34,909 nt of DNA from Flavobacteriaceae bacterium (GTDB lineage: Bacteria; Bacteroidota; Bacteroidia; Flavobacteriales; Flavobacteriaceae): assembly GCA_947373225.1 (NCBI GenBank), contig CANBWX010000023.1, positions 1 to 34,909 of the forward strand, given 5' to 3'. A model generated the notes under the pieces. That model saw only the letters and a program-made list of their open reading frames with translations, made no database searches and was not told the origin of the DNA. Shown piece by piece: positions 1 to 7,495 of this stretch (positions are counted from its first letter, which is position 1; the number at the start of each line of letters is the position of its first letter). A program made the translations under genes and the position numbers.

Positions 1-1127
1 CCAAAAGTCCCCACATTAGTAACCGTATAGGTTCCACCTTGTGTGTCGTCTGGTTTTAGCTTACCTGTTTTGGCACGATTCCCTAGATCATTCACGGCTT
101 TTGCCATTCCTACCAAGTTCAATTGATCAGCGTTTTTGATAACTGGAACAATTAGGTTTCCGTTTGGCAATGAAGCTGCCATTCCTAGGTTTATATTTTT
201 CTTTTTGATAATGAAATCGCCATCAACAGCAATATTCATCATCGGAAAATCTTTCAACGCTTTAGCAACAGCCTCCATAAAAATAGGCGTATAAGTCAGT
301 TTTTCGCCTTCTCTTTTTTCGAAAGCAGTTTTAACTTTATCTCGCCATTTTACAATATTGGTTACATCTACTTCAATAAAAGATTGCACGTGTGCCGAAG
401 TTTGTATCGACGCCACCATATAACCGGAAATCAGCTTGCGCATCCTGTCCATTTCTATGATTTCGTCGCCACTGTTAAGCCCCCCAACCCCCGAAGGGGG
501 AGCTGGTTGTGACTTATAAAGTGAGGTTTTTTGTTCAGAGAAATTATTCGGTGTTCCTACTTGTAATTCTTGGTTTACTTCTTGTTTCTTTTCGCTCGGA
601 ATTCCCCCTTCGGGGGTTAGGGGGCTTTTGTTTTTTATATAATTCAGAATATCTTCTTTTGTAACTCTTCCTTCTTTTCCTGAACCTAGAATATTTTCTA
701 ATTCCGAAAGCGAAACTCCTTCTTCCTTGGCAATATTTTTGACCAATGGCGAAAAGAATTTTTCAGAATCGGAGAAATTTGTCGGTGCAGAAACAGTTTC
801 TTTAGCCACTTCAATTGTTTTTTCAATTGTTGCAACTTCAACAGGAACAACAACTTCTTGTTTCACAATTTGAGGAACAGCATTTGCATCTGTTTCGATA
901 ATAGCAATTGTTTGACCAACTTGAACCAAATCATCTATACCAAACAATTGTTCTACTAAAACACCCGAAACCTCACTTGGCACTTCACTATCGACTTTAT
1001 CGGTAGCAATTTCCAGTACAGCTTCGTCGGCTTCGATTTTGTCGCCAACTTGTTTCAGCCAATTTGTGATGGTCGCTTCCGCAACACTTTCTCCCATTTT
1101 TGGAAGCTTCAATTCAAATCTTGCCAT
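1..1127 (-). CDS. 2-oxoacid dehydrogenase E2 (dihydrolipoamide acyltransferase), 3' end outside window
   Basis: This is the acyltransferase core of a 2-oxoacid dehydrogenase complex, which moves the acyl group from E1 to CoA on a lipoyl arm in the cytoplasm. The frame is open from the ATG at 1127 to the window edge (375 codons). The N-terminal lipoyl domain (about 1-75) carries the lipoylation motif EIATDKVDSEV with Lys44. An Ala/Val/Thr-rich linker follows, then an E3-binding domain (FFSPLVKNIAKEEG to EGRVTKEDIL), a second linker, and the start of the catalytic domain from MDRMRKLISGYM onward. The catalytic HxxxD motif lies beyond the edge. There is one lipoyl domain, as in many branched-chain or 2-oxoglutarate E2 proteins, so the substrate is uncertain. 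Oddly, the second linker contains two inverted copies of a GC-rich repeat (see the repeat entries). Family call certain; substrate not. Confidence 0.93.
   Translation of the reverse strand, partial: MARFELKLPKMGESVAEATITNWLKQVGDKIEADEAVLEIATDKVDSEVPSEVSGVLVEQLFGIDDLVQVGQTIAIIETDANAVPQIVKQEVVVPVEVATIEKTIEVAKETVSAPTNFSDSEKFFSPLVKNIAKEEGVSLSELENILGSGKEGRVTKEDILNYIKNKSPLTPEGGIPSEKKQEVNQELQVGTPNNFSEQKTSLYKSQPAPPSGVGGLNSGDEIIEMDRMRKLISGYMVASIQTSAHVQSFIEVDVTNIVKWRDKVKTAFEKREGEKLTYTPIFMEAVAKALKDFPMMNIAVDGDFIIKKKNINLGMAASLPNGNLIVPVIKNADQLNLVGMAKAVNDLGNRAKTGKLKPDDTQGGTYTVTNVGTF
478..503. repeat. GC-rich repeat, copy 1, inside E2 linker
   Basis: The segment contains AACCCCCGAAGGGGGA, which is strongly GC-rich in an AT-rich gene. 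It matches the reverse complement of 602-626 with one internal difference. On the coding strand it encodes a PPSGVGGL-type peptide in the linker between the E3-binding and catalytic domains. The inner CCCCC/GGGGG arms can fold as a small hairpin. Confidence 0.85.
602..626. repeat. GC-rich repeat, copy 2 (inverted), inside E2 linker
   Basis: This contains TTCGGGGGTTAGGGGGC and is the inverted partner of 478-503, about 98 bases away. Read in the E2 frame it encodes SPLTPEGG, a different peptide from copy 1 because the orientation is opposite. Neither copy introduces a stop codon. Confidence 0.85.
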
Positions 1128-1164
1128 ATTGTTACCTATGAAGGCGGTTTTAGTTTTCTGCTTG

Positions 1165-1172
1165 CAAAATTA
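1165..1172 (-). promoter_or_regulatory. Possible -7 element of the E2 gene
   Basis: Read on the minus strand this is TAATTTTG, a match to the Bacteroidota -7 consensus TAnnTTTG, about 38 bases before the E2 start codon. I found no clear TTG at the expected -33 distance, so the call rests on the -7 motif alone. Confidence 0.4.
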
Positions 1173-1246
1173 GTAATTATTTTTAGTTTTTGACTGATAA
1201 TTGATAGTTTTTGGACAAATCCAAAAAATGAAATCTAAAATTAAAA

Positions 1247-2389
1247 TTATGAAATTTCAATAACTTCTCCTCTATCAAAACTACTATTGCTACCAATCAC
1301 AAAATCAGACAATTTAGGTAAAACTTTAAACGAAAATCCTTTATTTTTATTTGCTTCGAAAGCTTGAATTATAGCCTTAAAATCAATATAATTTTGATCA
1401 AAAATGATTTCTATTTTTCCATTTCCCAAAAGTATTTCCGATTCACTTTGAAGTCTTACCGGCTTTTTGAATTGATATTCTAATCTTTCTCTCAAAACTT
1501 CGTCATCAGAAATAAGCACATAATTCTCGGGCGATAATTTTGGCTTCGGTTTTCCTTTAAACGTTTTTACTAACGAAAAAAATACAATCCCCAATTTCAT
1601 AAACAACGAAAACAAAAATGATGATCGAAAATGCTTTTTATAGAAAAAATTCATCGCTTCTTGCGAACGCTTCATATACATGACGTCCTTCACCGTACTT
1701 TCTCCTTTATAATGTATCACGGTGGTTTCATGGAAATAATAGTTCGATTTCCCTTTTTGCAAAACCATATAACTCAAATCGATATCATCCGAATACATGA
1801 AACAATTTTCATCGAAACCGCCAATTTCAGTATATAATTCCCGTTTCATAACCATAAAAGCGCCAACGAGAATGTCGATTTTTCCGGTTTGATTTTCGTT
1901 TAAATGTTGGGCGTAATATTTATTGAAAAAACTCGATTTTGGAAAAAGCTTGTATAAACCCGAAATTTTGGTAAACGCAACCCAAGGCAGTGGCGTTCCA
2001 CGCTTACTTTCCGGCAAGAAATTTCCTGTTCCGTCGATCAATTTTACACCAACTATTCCTATTTCTTTTTGGCTTTTGGCGAAAGCCAACACTTTCGTAA
2101 AAGTATCTTCGGCAACAACAGTATCTGGATTTAGAATACAAATATATTCTCCTTTTGCATGGCTTACACCAATATTATTCCCTTTTGGGAAACCTAAATT
2201 TGCCGCATTTTCGATGAGTTTTACATTCGGAAAACGCTTTTTTATCATTGCACAACTATCATCTTGAGAATTATTGTCGATCACAATAATTTCTGCATCC
2301 ATGTTTTTTATAGCGCTTTCGACGCTTAAAACACATTGTTCTAGAAAATAACACACGTTATAATTAAGGATGATGATGGATAGTTGCAT
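1247..2389 (-). CDS. Family 2 glycosyltransferase (rhamnosyltransferase-like)
   Basis: A GT-A fold glycosyltransferase that adds a sugar from a nucleotide-sugar donor to a surface glycan, probably at the inner face of the cytoplasmic membrane. Visible motifs in order are LSIIILNYN (N-terminal strand), IIVIDNNSQDDS, NLGFPKGNNIG, YICILNPDTVV (the DxD-like metal and donor site), GAFMVMKRELYTEIGGFDE, and FMYSDDIDLSYMV (the ED-like catalytic region). A hydrophobic stretch near residues 255-275 (FLFSLFMKLGIVFFSLVK) could touch the membrane. The C-terminal 100 residues are unlike the catalytic core and I do not recognise them. The pattern resembles WbbL-type rhamnosyltransferases, but the donor cannot be told from sequence. 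It follows the E2 gene's start by 119 bases and points the same way, with no clear shared function. Confidence 0.88.
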   Translation of the reverse strand: MQLSIIILNYNVCYFLEQCVLSVESAIKNMDAEIIVIDNNSQDDSCAMIKKRFPNVKLIENAANLGFPKGNNIGVSHAKGEYICILNPDTVVAEDTFTKVLAFAKSQKEIGIVGVKLIDGTGNFLPESKRGTPLPWVAFTKISGLYKLFPKSSFFNKYYAQHLNENQTGKIDILVGAFMVMKRELYTEIGGFDENCFMYSDDIDLSYMVLQKGKSNYYFHETTVIHYKGESTVKDVMYMKRSQEAMNFFYKKHFRSSFLFSLFMKLGIVFFSLVKTFKGKPKPKLSPENYVLISDDEVLRERLEYQFKKPVRLQSESEILLGNGKIEIIFDQNYIDFKAIIQAFEANKNKGFSFKVLPKLSDFVIGSNSSFDRGEVIEIS

Positions 2390-2486
2390 TTGACAAATTT
2401 AATAAGATTTGTGTAACAATTTTTTAAGATGAACATATTTAGTTTATTGTTCCAAAATAATTTGTCAAAAAATATTCGACTTCAAT

Positions 2487-2542
2487 TTGTCATTCCGTAG
2501 GAATCTAAATTTAAGGATTTTGAGATTCCTATGGAATGACAA
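2487..2542. repeat. Inverted repeat with 20-base arms (GTCATTCC family)
   Basis: The left arm is TTGTCATTCCGTAGGAATCT at 2487-2506 and the right arm at 2523-2542 is its reverse complement with one difference that still allows a G-T pair. The loop is 16 bases. No T tract follows, so it is not a clear terminator. The motif resembles the GTCATTGCGAGGAA element at 4527 and is probably a dispersed repeat. The rest of 2390-2660 holds only the ABC-F promoter. Confidence 0.85.
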
Positions 2543-2613
2543 TGTTAATATTGAAAAATTCCATTTTAACAAAATGAAATTAATTTCAAAAAAAAAGTTG
2601 AAAAATTAAAAGA

Positions 2614-2644
2614 TTGCTTCCTGCCGCGCAATGACTTACTTTTG
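2614..2644 (+). promoter_or_regulatory. Promoter of the ABC-F gene
   Basis: TTG at 2614-2616, a 20-base spacer and TACTTTTG at 2637-2644 fit the Bacteroidota consensus TTG-N17/23-TAnnTTTG. Transcription would begin near 2651. This lies after the ATG at 2631, so that ATG cannot be the start, and the GTG at 2661 is preferred. Confidence 0.7.
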
Positions 2645-2660
2645 CAAAAAAACTACACTT

Positions 2661-4523
2661 GTGAATTATTTATCTGTCGAAAATATCTCCAAATCTTTTG
2701 GAGAGCGCACGCTTTTTAAAGACATTTCATTTGGGATTAACAAAGACCAAAAAATTGCCTTTATAGCCAAAAACGGTTCTGGAAAAACCACCATAATGAA
2801 TATCATTAACGGTTTTGACGAACCCGACACAGGCCAAGTCGTACTTCGAAAAAGCATTAGAATGGCTTTCTTGTCGCAAGACAACAAATTGCAAGACGAA
2901 CTTACGATCGAAGAAAGCATTTTCGCATCGGATAACGAGAGTTTGAAAGTGATTGAAGCCTACGAAAAAGCATTGGAAAACCCAGAAGATGAAGAAGCCT
3001 ACCAAAAAGCTTTCGACGGAATGGACCAGCACAATGCTTGGGATTTTGAAACGCAATACAAACAAATATTGTTCAAATTGAAGTTGGAAGACTTTAAATT
3101 GAAAGTAAAAAACCTTTCGGGTGGACAGAAAAAACGTTTGTCATTGGCAATTATTTTGATTAATCGTCCAGACTTATTAATTCTGGATGAACCTACAAAT
3201 CACTTGGATTTAGAGATGATCGAGTGGCTTGAAAGTTATTTTGCCAAAGAAAACATCACCTTATTTATGGTTACGCACGACCGTTTCTTCCTAGAACGCG
3301 TTTGTAACGAAATCATTGAATTAGACAACGGAAAAATATACCAATACAAAGGGAATTATTCTTATTATTTAGAGAAAAAAGAAGAGCGAATCGCTTCGGA
3401 AAATTCGAGTGTGGACAAAGCTCAAAACCTCTTTGTTAAAGAATTAGAATGGATGCGTCGCCAGCCGAAAGCTAGAACTTGTAAAAGTAAATCGCGCCAA
3501 GATGATTTTTATGACATTAAGGAAAAAGCACAAAGTCGCCGTCGCGAAAACGTAGTTGAACTTGAGATTAATATGGAACGAATGGGGAGCAAGATTATCG
3601 AGCTTCATAAAATTTCCAAAAAATTCAAGGATCACGTTATTTTAGATAATTTCAGTTTTGATTTTCAACGTGGCGAACGCATTGGAATCATTGGAAAAAA
3701 TGGAACTGGAAAATCCACTTTCTTAAATTTACTGACAGGAACGATTCCTTTAGATTCTGGAAAAGTTGTTATTGGCGAAACTATAAAAGTGGGTTATTAT
3801 ACCCAAAGCGGGATTAACCCAAAACCGGGTCAGCGCGTGATTGATGTCATCAAAGAATACGGAGAATTTATTCCGTTGATGAAAGGCAGATTGATTTCGG
3901 CTTCGCAATTGCTGGAACGTTTTCTTTTTGACAGCAAAAAACAATACGATTATGTAGAGAAATTGAGCGGTGGCGAGTTGAAACGTTTGTATTTATGTAC
4001 GGTTTTGATTCAGAATCCGAACTTTTTGATTCTGGATGAACCAACGAATGATTTAGACATTGTTACTTTAAATGTTCTAGAAAGCTTCCTTCTGGATTAT
4101 CCAGGTTGTTTATTGGTTGTTTCGCACGACCGTTATTTCATGGATAAAATCGTCGATAATTTATTTGTTTTTAGAGGACAAGGTGAAATAGAAAATTTCC
4201 CTGGAAACTACTCCGATTTTAGAGCGTATGAAGACAGTGCCGATGTTGCCCAAAAAGAAGACAACAAAGCCGATAAAAAAGACTGGAAACAAAACAATCC
4301 TACAGGGAATCTGACTTTCAACGAGCAAAAAGAATTTCAGAAAATCGAAAGAGAAATCAAGGATTTAGAATTGGATAAAGCCAAAATAGAACAACTGTTT
4401 TCTGATGGAAAAGTAACGGAAAACGATATTGAGAAAAAGGCCAATGAATTGAAAAATATCATTTCAAAAATGGAAACCAAAGAAGAACGCTGGTTCGAAC
4501 TTTCGAGTAAAATGGAAGGATAA
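2661..4523 (+). CDS. ABC-F family ATPase (Uup/EttA-like)
   Basis: A cytoplasmic protein with two ABC ATPase domains and no membrane part, of the ABC-F class that acts on ribosomes. Numbering from the GTG start, Walker A motifs are NGSGKT near 38 and NGTGKS near 347. Signature motifs are LSGGQKKR near 152 and LSGGELKR near 435. Walker B motifs are LLILDEPTNHLD and FLILDEPTNDLD. A linker between the domains (about 230-300) is rich in Lys, Arg and Glu, as expected for the P-site tRNA interaction motif. The C-terminus (about 525-620) is a charged coiled coil (EQKEFQKIEREIKDLE), which is typical of Uup rather than EttA. A longer frame with an ATG at 2631 exists, but the promoter lies inside it, so I chose GTG at 2661 (620 residues). 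The gene ends at a shared bidirectional terminator. Confidence 0.93.
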   Translation: MNYLSVENISKSFGERTLFKDISFGINKDQKIAFIAKNGSGKTTIMNIINGFDEPDTGQVVLRKSIRMAFLSQDNKLQDELTIEESIFASDNESLKVIEAYEKALENPEDEEAYQKAFDGMDQHNAWDFETQYKQILFKLKLEDFKLKVKNLSGGQKKRLSLAIILINRPDLLILDEPTNHLDLEMIEWLESYFAKENITLFMVTHDRFFLERVCNEIIELDNGKIYQYKGNYSYYLEKKEERIASENSSVDKAQNLFVKELEWMRRQPKARTCKSKSRQDDFYDIKEKAQSRRRENVVELEINMERMGSKIIELHKISKKFKDHVILDNFSFDFQRGERIGIIGKNGTGKSTFLNLLTGTIPLDSGKVVIGETIKVGYYTQSGINPKPGQRVIDVIKEYGEFIPLMKGRLISASQLLERFLFDSKKQYDYVEKLSGGELKRLYLCTVLIQNPNFLILDEPTNDLDIVTLNVLESFLLDYPGCLLVVSHDRYFMDKIVDNLFVFRGQGEIENFPGNYSDFRAYEDSADVAQKEDNKADKKDWKQNNPTGNLTFNEQKEFQKIEREIKDLELDKAKIEQLFSDGKVTENDIEKKANELKNIISKMETKEERWFELSSKMEG

Positions 4524-4526
4524 TTG

Positions 4527-4595
4527 GTCATTGCGAGGAACGAAGCAATCTCATAATGAGAGCAACTGATGTGATTTCTCCTTTGTCGAAATGAC
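4527..4595. repeat. Imperfect inverted repeat (GTCATTGCGAGGAA family)
   Basis: GTCATTGCGAGGAACGAAGC begins at 4527, and GATTTCTCCTTTGTCGAAATGAC ends at 4595 as a degenerate reverse complement. The arms share GTCATT, CGA and the AATC ending. Together with 2487-2542 this points to one dispersed family with arms of the form GTCATTnCGnnGnA. It sits just after the ABC-F stop codon. Confidence 0.6.
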
Positions 4596-4596
4596 A

Positions 4597-4636
4597 AAAA
4601 AACCACAACAAAAATCAAATTTTGTTGTGGTTTTTT
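4597..4636. terminator. Bidirectional terminator between ABC-F and the small unknown gene
   Basis: A perfect 17-base stem with AAAAAACCACAACAAAA on the left and its reverse complement on the right, and a 6-base loop. A-runs and T-runs flank both sides, so it can act on both converging transcripts. The core ACCACAACA is reused in the terminator at 5711. Confidence 0.88.
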
Positions 4637-4654
4637 GCTTGTAAAAAGCAGGCT

Positions 4655-4960
4655 TTACGCCATAAACAAAACTGGCTTATGGTAGTTATACAAAGCCAAA
4701 TTGTAAGGAACTATTCTAGGCGCTACTTTTTCTGTAGCAGCATCTAAAGTGATATGATTGTGTTTTGTGAACAAGTAAATTTCTTTTAAACAATTAGACA
4801 ATCGCTTATGAATTGCCGTTTTAAAAGTCGGTAATGGCTTGTCGCCTACCAAAAAATCAATTTGGAAATTAGAACTTGTTTTCGAAATGTTATTTCCAAT
4901 TATTCTTATGCTGAATTTTGTCGGAATTCCGTTTTGTTTTCCTTGATAGTGTATTATCAT
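4655..4960 (-). CDS. Hypothetical small protein (101 residues)
   Basis: I do not recognise this protein. It has no signal peptide or membrane segment, so it is probably cytoplasmic. It begins MIIHYQGKQNGIPTKFSIRI and alternates short hydrophobic strands with charged loops, then has a basic middle (AIHKRLSNCLKEIYLF). It is flanked by the shared terminator at 4597 downstream and a 243-base AT-rich gap upstream. Real coding status is supported by normal codon use, a stop placed just before the terminator, and no larger overlapping frame. A possible + strand -7 motif TATATTTG at 5006 in the upstream gap is unassigned. Confidence 0.7.
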   Translation of the reverse strand: MIIHYQGKQNGIPTKFSIRIIGNNISKTSSNFQIDFLVGDKPLPTFKTAIHKRLSNCLKEIYLFTKHNHITLDAATEKVAPRIVPYNLALYNYHKPVLFMA

Positions 4961-5153
4961 AACTGTTTTATATTAAATTGGGATTAAAATAAATTTTTCA
5001 ACTTCTATATTTGCTGAATTCTGCATAAAATTAATTAAAAATTAAAAATTGACAAAATACCAGCTCCAAAATTATCATTTTTTAACAAATTAATTAATAG
5101 AACACTTTCTAACCAAATTTAATTTTCTAAAAATTTCATAAAATCATTCAATT

Positions 5154-5182
5154 TTGTTGCCAAATAAATTTTGCTATATTTG
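5154..5182 (+). promoter_or_regulatory. Promoter of the FKBP lipoprotein gene
   Basis: TTG at 5154-5156, an 18-base spacer and TATATTTG at 5175-5182 fit the Bacteroidota promoter pattern. The start codon is at 5204, which gives a 5' leader of about 15 bases. Confidence 0.7.
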
Positions 5183-5203
5183 CTTTTTTTTAAATAATTC
5201 CTC

Positions 5204-5665
5204 ATGAAACACTTATTATCGGCACTAGTTGTAATGACACTTTTTATCTCATGTACTAAAGATAAAACAGCCCCAGCTATTGATTATACAGCCAAAAACG
5301 AACAAGAAATCATAAATTATATAGCTAAAAATAATTTAACCGCACAAAGAACCTCTGATGGTTTATACTACGTGATAAACACTCAAGGAACTGGAATGCA
5401 ACCTACTGCAGCGTCTAATGTTACCGTGGCTTATAAAGGTTATTTCACTAGCGGAACGGTATTCGATCAAAGTCCTTCGGCTGGAATTTCCTTTGGTTTG
5501 AACAACGTTATAAAAGGCTGGACAGAAGGAATTCCTTATTTTAAAGCTGGAGGAAGCGGAATTCTTTTGATACCTTCAAGTTTAGGTTACGGAAGTAGTG
5601 ATTACAGCGGTATTCCTGGAGGATCCGTACTTATTTTTGATGTTAACTTGATTTCGGTAAACTAA
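5204..5665 (+). CDS. FKBP-type peptidyl-prolyl cis-trans isomerase, lipoprotein
   Basis: A secreted lipoprotein that should speed proline cis-trans isomerisation during folding of envelope proteins. The first 16 residues are a signal peptide ending at LFISC, so Cys17 is the likely lipidation site. The FKBP domain spans about 65-153. Typical motifs are VTVAYKGYFTSGTVFDQS (strand plus FD pair of the active site), VIKGWTEGIPYFKAGG and IPSSLGYGS, and a C-terminal strand LIFDVNLISV. Length 153 is usual for single-domain Bacteroidota FKBP lipoproteins. It is a single-gene unit with its own promoter and the terminator at 5711. Confidence 0.93.
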   Translation: MKHLLSALVVMTLFISCTKDKTAPAIDYTAKNEQEIINYIAKNNLTAQRTSDGLYYVINTQGTGMQPTAASNVTVAYKGYFTSGTVFDQSPSAGISFGLNNVIKGWTEGIPYFKAGGSGILLIPSSLGYGSSDYSGIPGGSVLIFDVNLISVN

Positions 5666-5710
5666 GATTAATTAGCCTGAGGCTAGATTTTTAATCCATA
5701 TTAGCAAAAA

Positions 5711-5746
5711 AAAACCACAACAAAATCTAATTTATGTTGTGGTTTT
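5711..5746. terminator. Bidirectional terminator between FKBP and SDR genes
   Basis: Perfect 12-base stem AAAACCACAACA with a 12-base loop, an A-run before it and a short T-run in the right arm. It closes two converging genes. The stem is the same sequence as the core of the terminator at 4597, although the loops differ. Confidence 0.82.
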
Positions 5747-5767
5747 CATTTTATAAAATAACAGCCA

Positions 5768-7315
5768 TTACCAAGGAATCGGATTATAATCTTTCAAGAA
5801 TTTTCCACACCAATGTTTGCCAGTATTTATTCCGTCAAACAAAGGATCCATCACTCGTGCTGCGCCATCAACAATATCTAATGGCGGTTGAAAATCTTCT
5901 TCTTCCTGTTTTCTTTTGGCTAATTCTGCGGGATCCTCGTCTGTTACCCAACCCGTGTCAACGGCGTTCATAAAAATTCCGGCTTTCGCCAAAGTGCCTG
6001 AGGAAGTATGCGTTAGCATATTCAGAGCGGCTTTTGCCATATTGGTATGCGGATGGCGATCTTCCTTGAAAAATCGGTGAAACTTCCCTTCCATTGCCGA
6101 AACATTGATGATGTGTTTTTGTCCCGTGTTGTCTTTTTTCATCACTTCCGAAAGTCGGTTGCACAATACAAAAGGCGCAACGGAATTGACCAATTGCACT
6201 TCGATCATTTCGGTGGTTTCAATTTGTCCCAAACGCAATCGCCAGCTGTTGGTTTTTCGCAAATCGACTTGCTGCAAATCGGCATCGAGTTCCCCTTCCG
6301 GAAAAACTTCGTTTGCAACCAATGCGTTATCAAACGAATAAGGAATCTGAGATAATTTGGCGGAAGCCCGCAAACCAATTCCAGGTTCTGGTCCGTGCCA
6401 AGTTACCGGCATATTTTCATTGGATGAAAAACCTGTCGTCAGGACTTTTAATTCTTCTAAACAATTGGTATGATCTAATAATAATTCCTGAGCTTCTTTT
6501 GGCAAAGAGCCAATGGGCAGTTCTTCGTTTTCCATCAAATGCGAATAAAATCCGGCTGGTCGTCGCACGGTTTGCGCAGCATTATTGATAAGAATATCCA
6601 AACGATGGTATTTTTGTTCTATAAAATTGCAGAATATTTCCACACTCGGAATATGCCGTAAATCTAATCCGTGAATTTTTAAGCGATCTTTCCATTCTAA
6701 GAAATCATCTTCTTTAGAAAATCGCAAAGCGGAATCCACCGGAAAACGAGTCGTGGCAACAACAGTCGCGCCGCCGCGCAAAAGCATCAGCGTAATATGA
6801 TAACCAATTTTTAATCGAGAACCTGTGATCACAGCAATTTGCCCTTTTACATCGGCAGTTTGAAAACGTTTTGCGTAATTATAATCGCCACAATCCGGAC
6901 ACATCGTATCATAAAAATGGTGCATTTTAGTAAACTCAGTCTTACAAACGTAGCAATTTCGAGGTTTCGTAAATTCTAATTGTTCTTTGATTTCTAAATC
7001 ATTCGAACCTAATAATTTTGGAGCTACAAAAACACTTGCTTCGCGGGCATACCGAATTCCGGTTTCTTTACGAGCCGTTCGGTCTTTCTTTTCCTGTTTG
7101 CGTTTGGCTACCGCTTTTCCGTCCTTTTTTCTTTTGGCTAATTCGTCCCGATCAGGGCGTGAAAATTGTCCAGCGGCTTTGAGTAATTCGGTTCGTTGCT
7201 CTTTCGGAATATCAAATATCTGATCTGTATCCGTGTTTAATTGTGCCAAAATAGCGATACATCGGTCAATTTCTTCCGAAGTTATGGCTATAGTATTGTT
7301 TATTGCTGCTGTCAT
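5768..7315 (-). CDS. Zinc-ribbon SDR family oxidoreductase with atypical catalytic site
   Basis: A 515-residue protein, twice the length of a classical short-chain dehydrogenase. Residues 1-115 are charged and Lys/Arg-rich. Two CxxC pairs follow (CYVC near 120 and CPDC near 139), a likely zinc ribbon. The Rossmann part starts near 160 with [11 protein letters not shown], which differs from the usual TGxxxGxG, and includes [12 protein letters not shown] (the NNAG-type motif) near 242. The catalytic Ser is in NVSAMEG (about 406). The position of the catalytic YxxxK is TNMAK (about 425-429), so Lys is kept and Tyr is replaced by Thr. A roughly 100-residue insertion lies between NNAA and the Ser motif. 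NAD(P) binding is likely; substrate and true catalysis are unknown. Confidence 0.8.
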   Translation of the reverse strand: MTAAINNTIAITSEEIDRCIAILAQLNTDTDQIFDIPKEQRTELLKAAGQFSRPDRDELAKRKKDGKAVAKRKQEKKDRTARKETGIRYAREASVFVAPKLLGSNDLEIKEQLEFTKPRNCYVCKTEFTKMHHFYDTMCPDCGDYNYAKRFQTADVKGQIAVITGSRLKIGYHITLMLLRGGATVVATTRFPVDSALRFSKEDDFLEWKDRLKIHGLDLRHIPSVEIFCNFIEQKYHRLDILINNAAQTVRRPAGFYSHLMENEELPIGSLPKEAQELLLDHTNCLEELKVLTTGFSSNENMPVTWHGPEPGIGLRASAKLSQIPYSFDNALVANEVFPEGELDADLQQVDLRKTNSWRLRLGQIETTEMIEVQLVNSVAPFVLCNRLSEVMKKDNTGQKHIINVSAMEGKFHRFFKEDRHPHTNMAKAALNMLTHTSSGTLAKAGIFMNAVDTGWVTDEDPAELAKRKQEEEDFQPPLDIVDGAARVMDPLFDGINTGKHWCGKFLKDYNPIPW

Positions 7316-7337
7316 TAAGTTCTAAAAATCAAGGGGA

Positions 7338-7370
7338 CAAAGATAGGTTTTTAAAGTCGTAAAGTTTCAA
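7338..7370 (-). promoter_or_regulatory. Promoter of the SDR gene
   Basis: On the minus strand the order is TTG (7370-7368), a 22-base spacer, then TATCTTTG (7345-7338). This matches the Bacteroidota consensus, with transcription starting near 7331, about 16 bases before the ATG at 7315. Confidence 0.6.
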
Positions 7371-7451
7371 AGTCGTAAAGTCGAAAGTTATTATAACATG
7401 TTCTAAACTTTGTCAATTTGAAACATTCGACTTTAAGACTTTGGACTTTGG
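7353..7451. repeat. AAAGTCG-type repeats between SDR and methyltransferase
   Basis: Several copies of AAAGTCGTAAAGT and AAAGTCGAAAGT on the left side face the reverse forms (TTCGACTTTAAGACTTTGG) on the right, giving a loose inverted repeat. The same units form a perfect 20-base stem at 25374-25452. The array overlaps the -33 region of the SDR promoter. Confidence 0.7.
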
Positions 7452-7495
7452 ACAATTATCTAAGTATCTTCGCATTCCTAATTTGTAACTTTCGT

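Noticed and set aside
1..1127. Possible frameshift in the E2 gene caused by the GC-rich repeats
   Set aside because: I translated the whole segment and found one open frame with correct lipoyl, E3-binding and catalytic-domain starts on both sides of the repeats.
2631..2660. Longer N-terminus of the ABC-F protein from ATG at 2631
   Set aside because: The -7 element TACTTTTG lies inside it, so the mRNA would start after the ATG.
5734..6588. Plus-strand reading frames opposite the SDR gene
   Set aside because: Shadow frames with low-complexity or unlikely compositions, fully within the SDR gene.
7418..7495. Longer N-terminus of the methyltransferase
   Set aside because: The residues come from the AAAGTCG repeat array and a probable promoter; MLFQIKAYIKFLWNSKNEHAVHSPF is a natural start.
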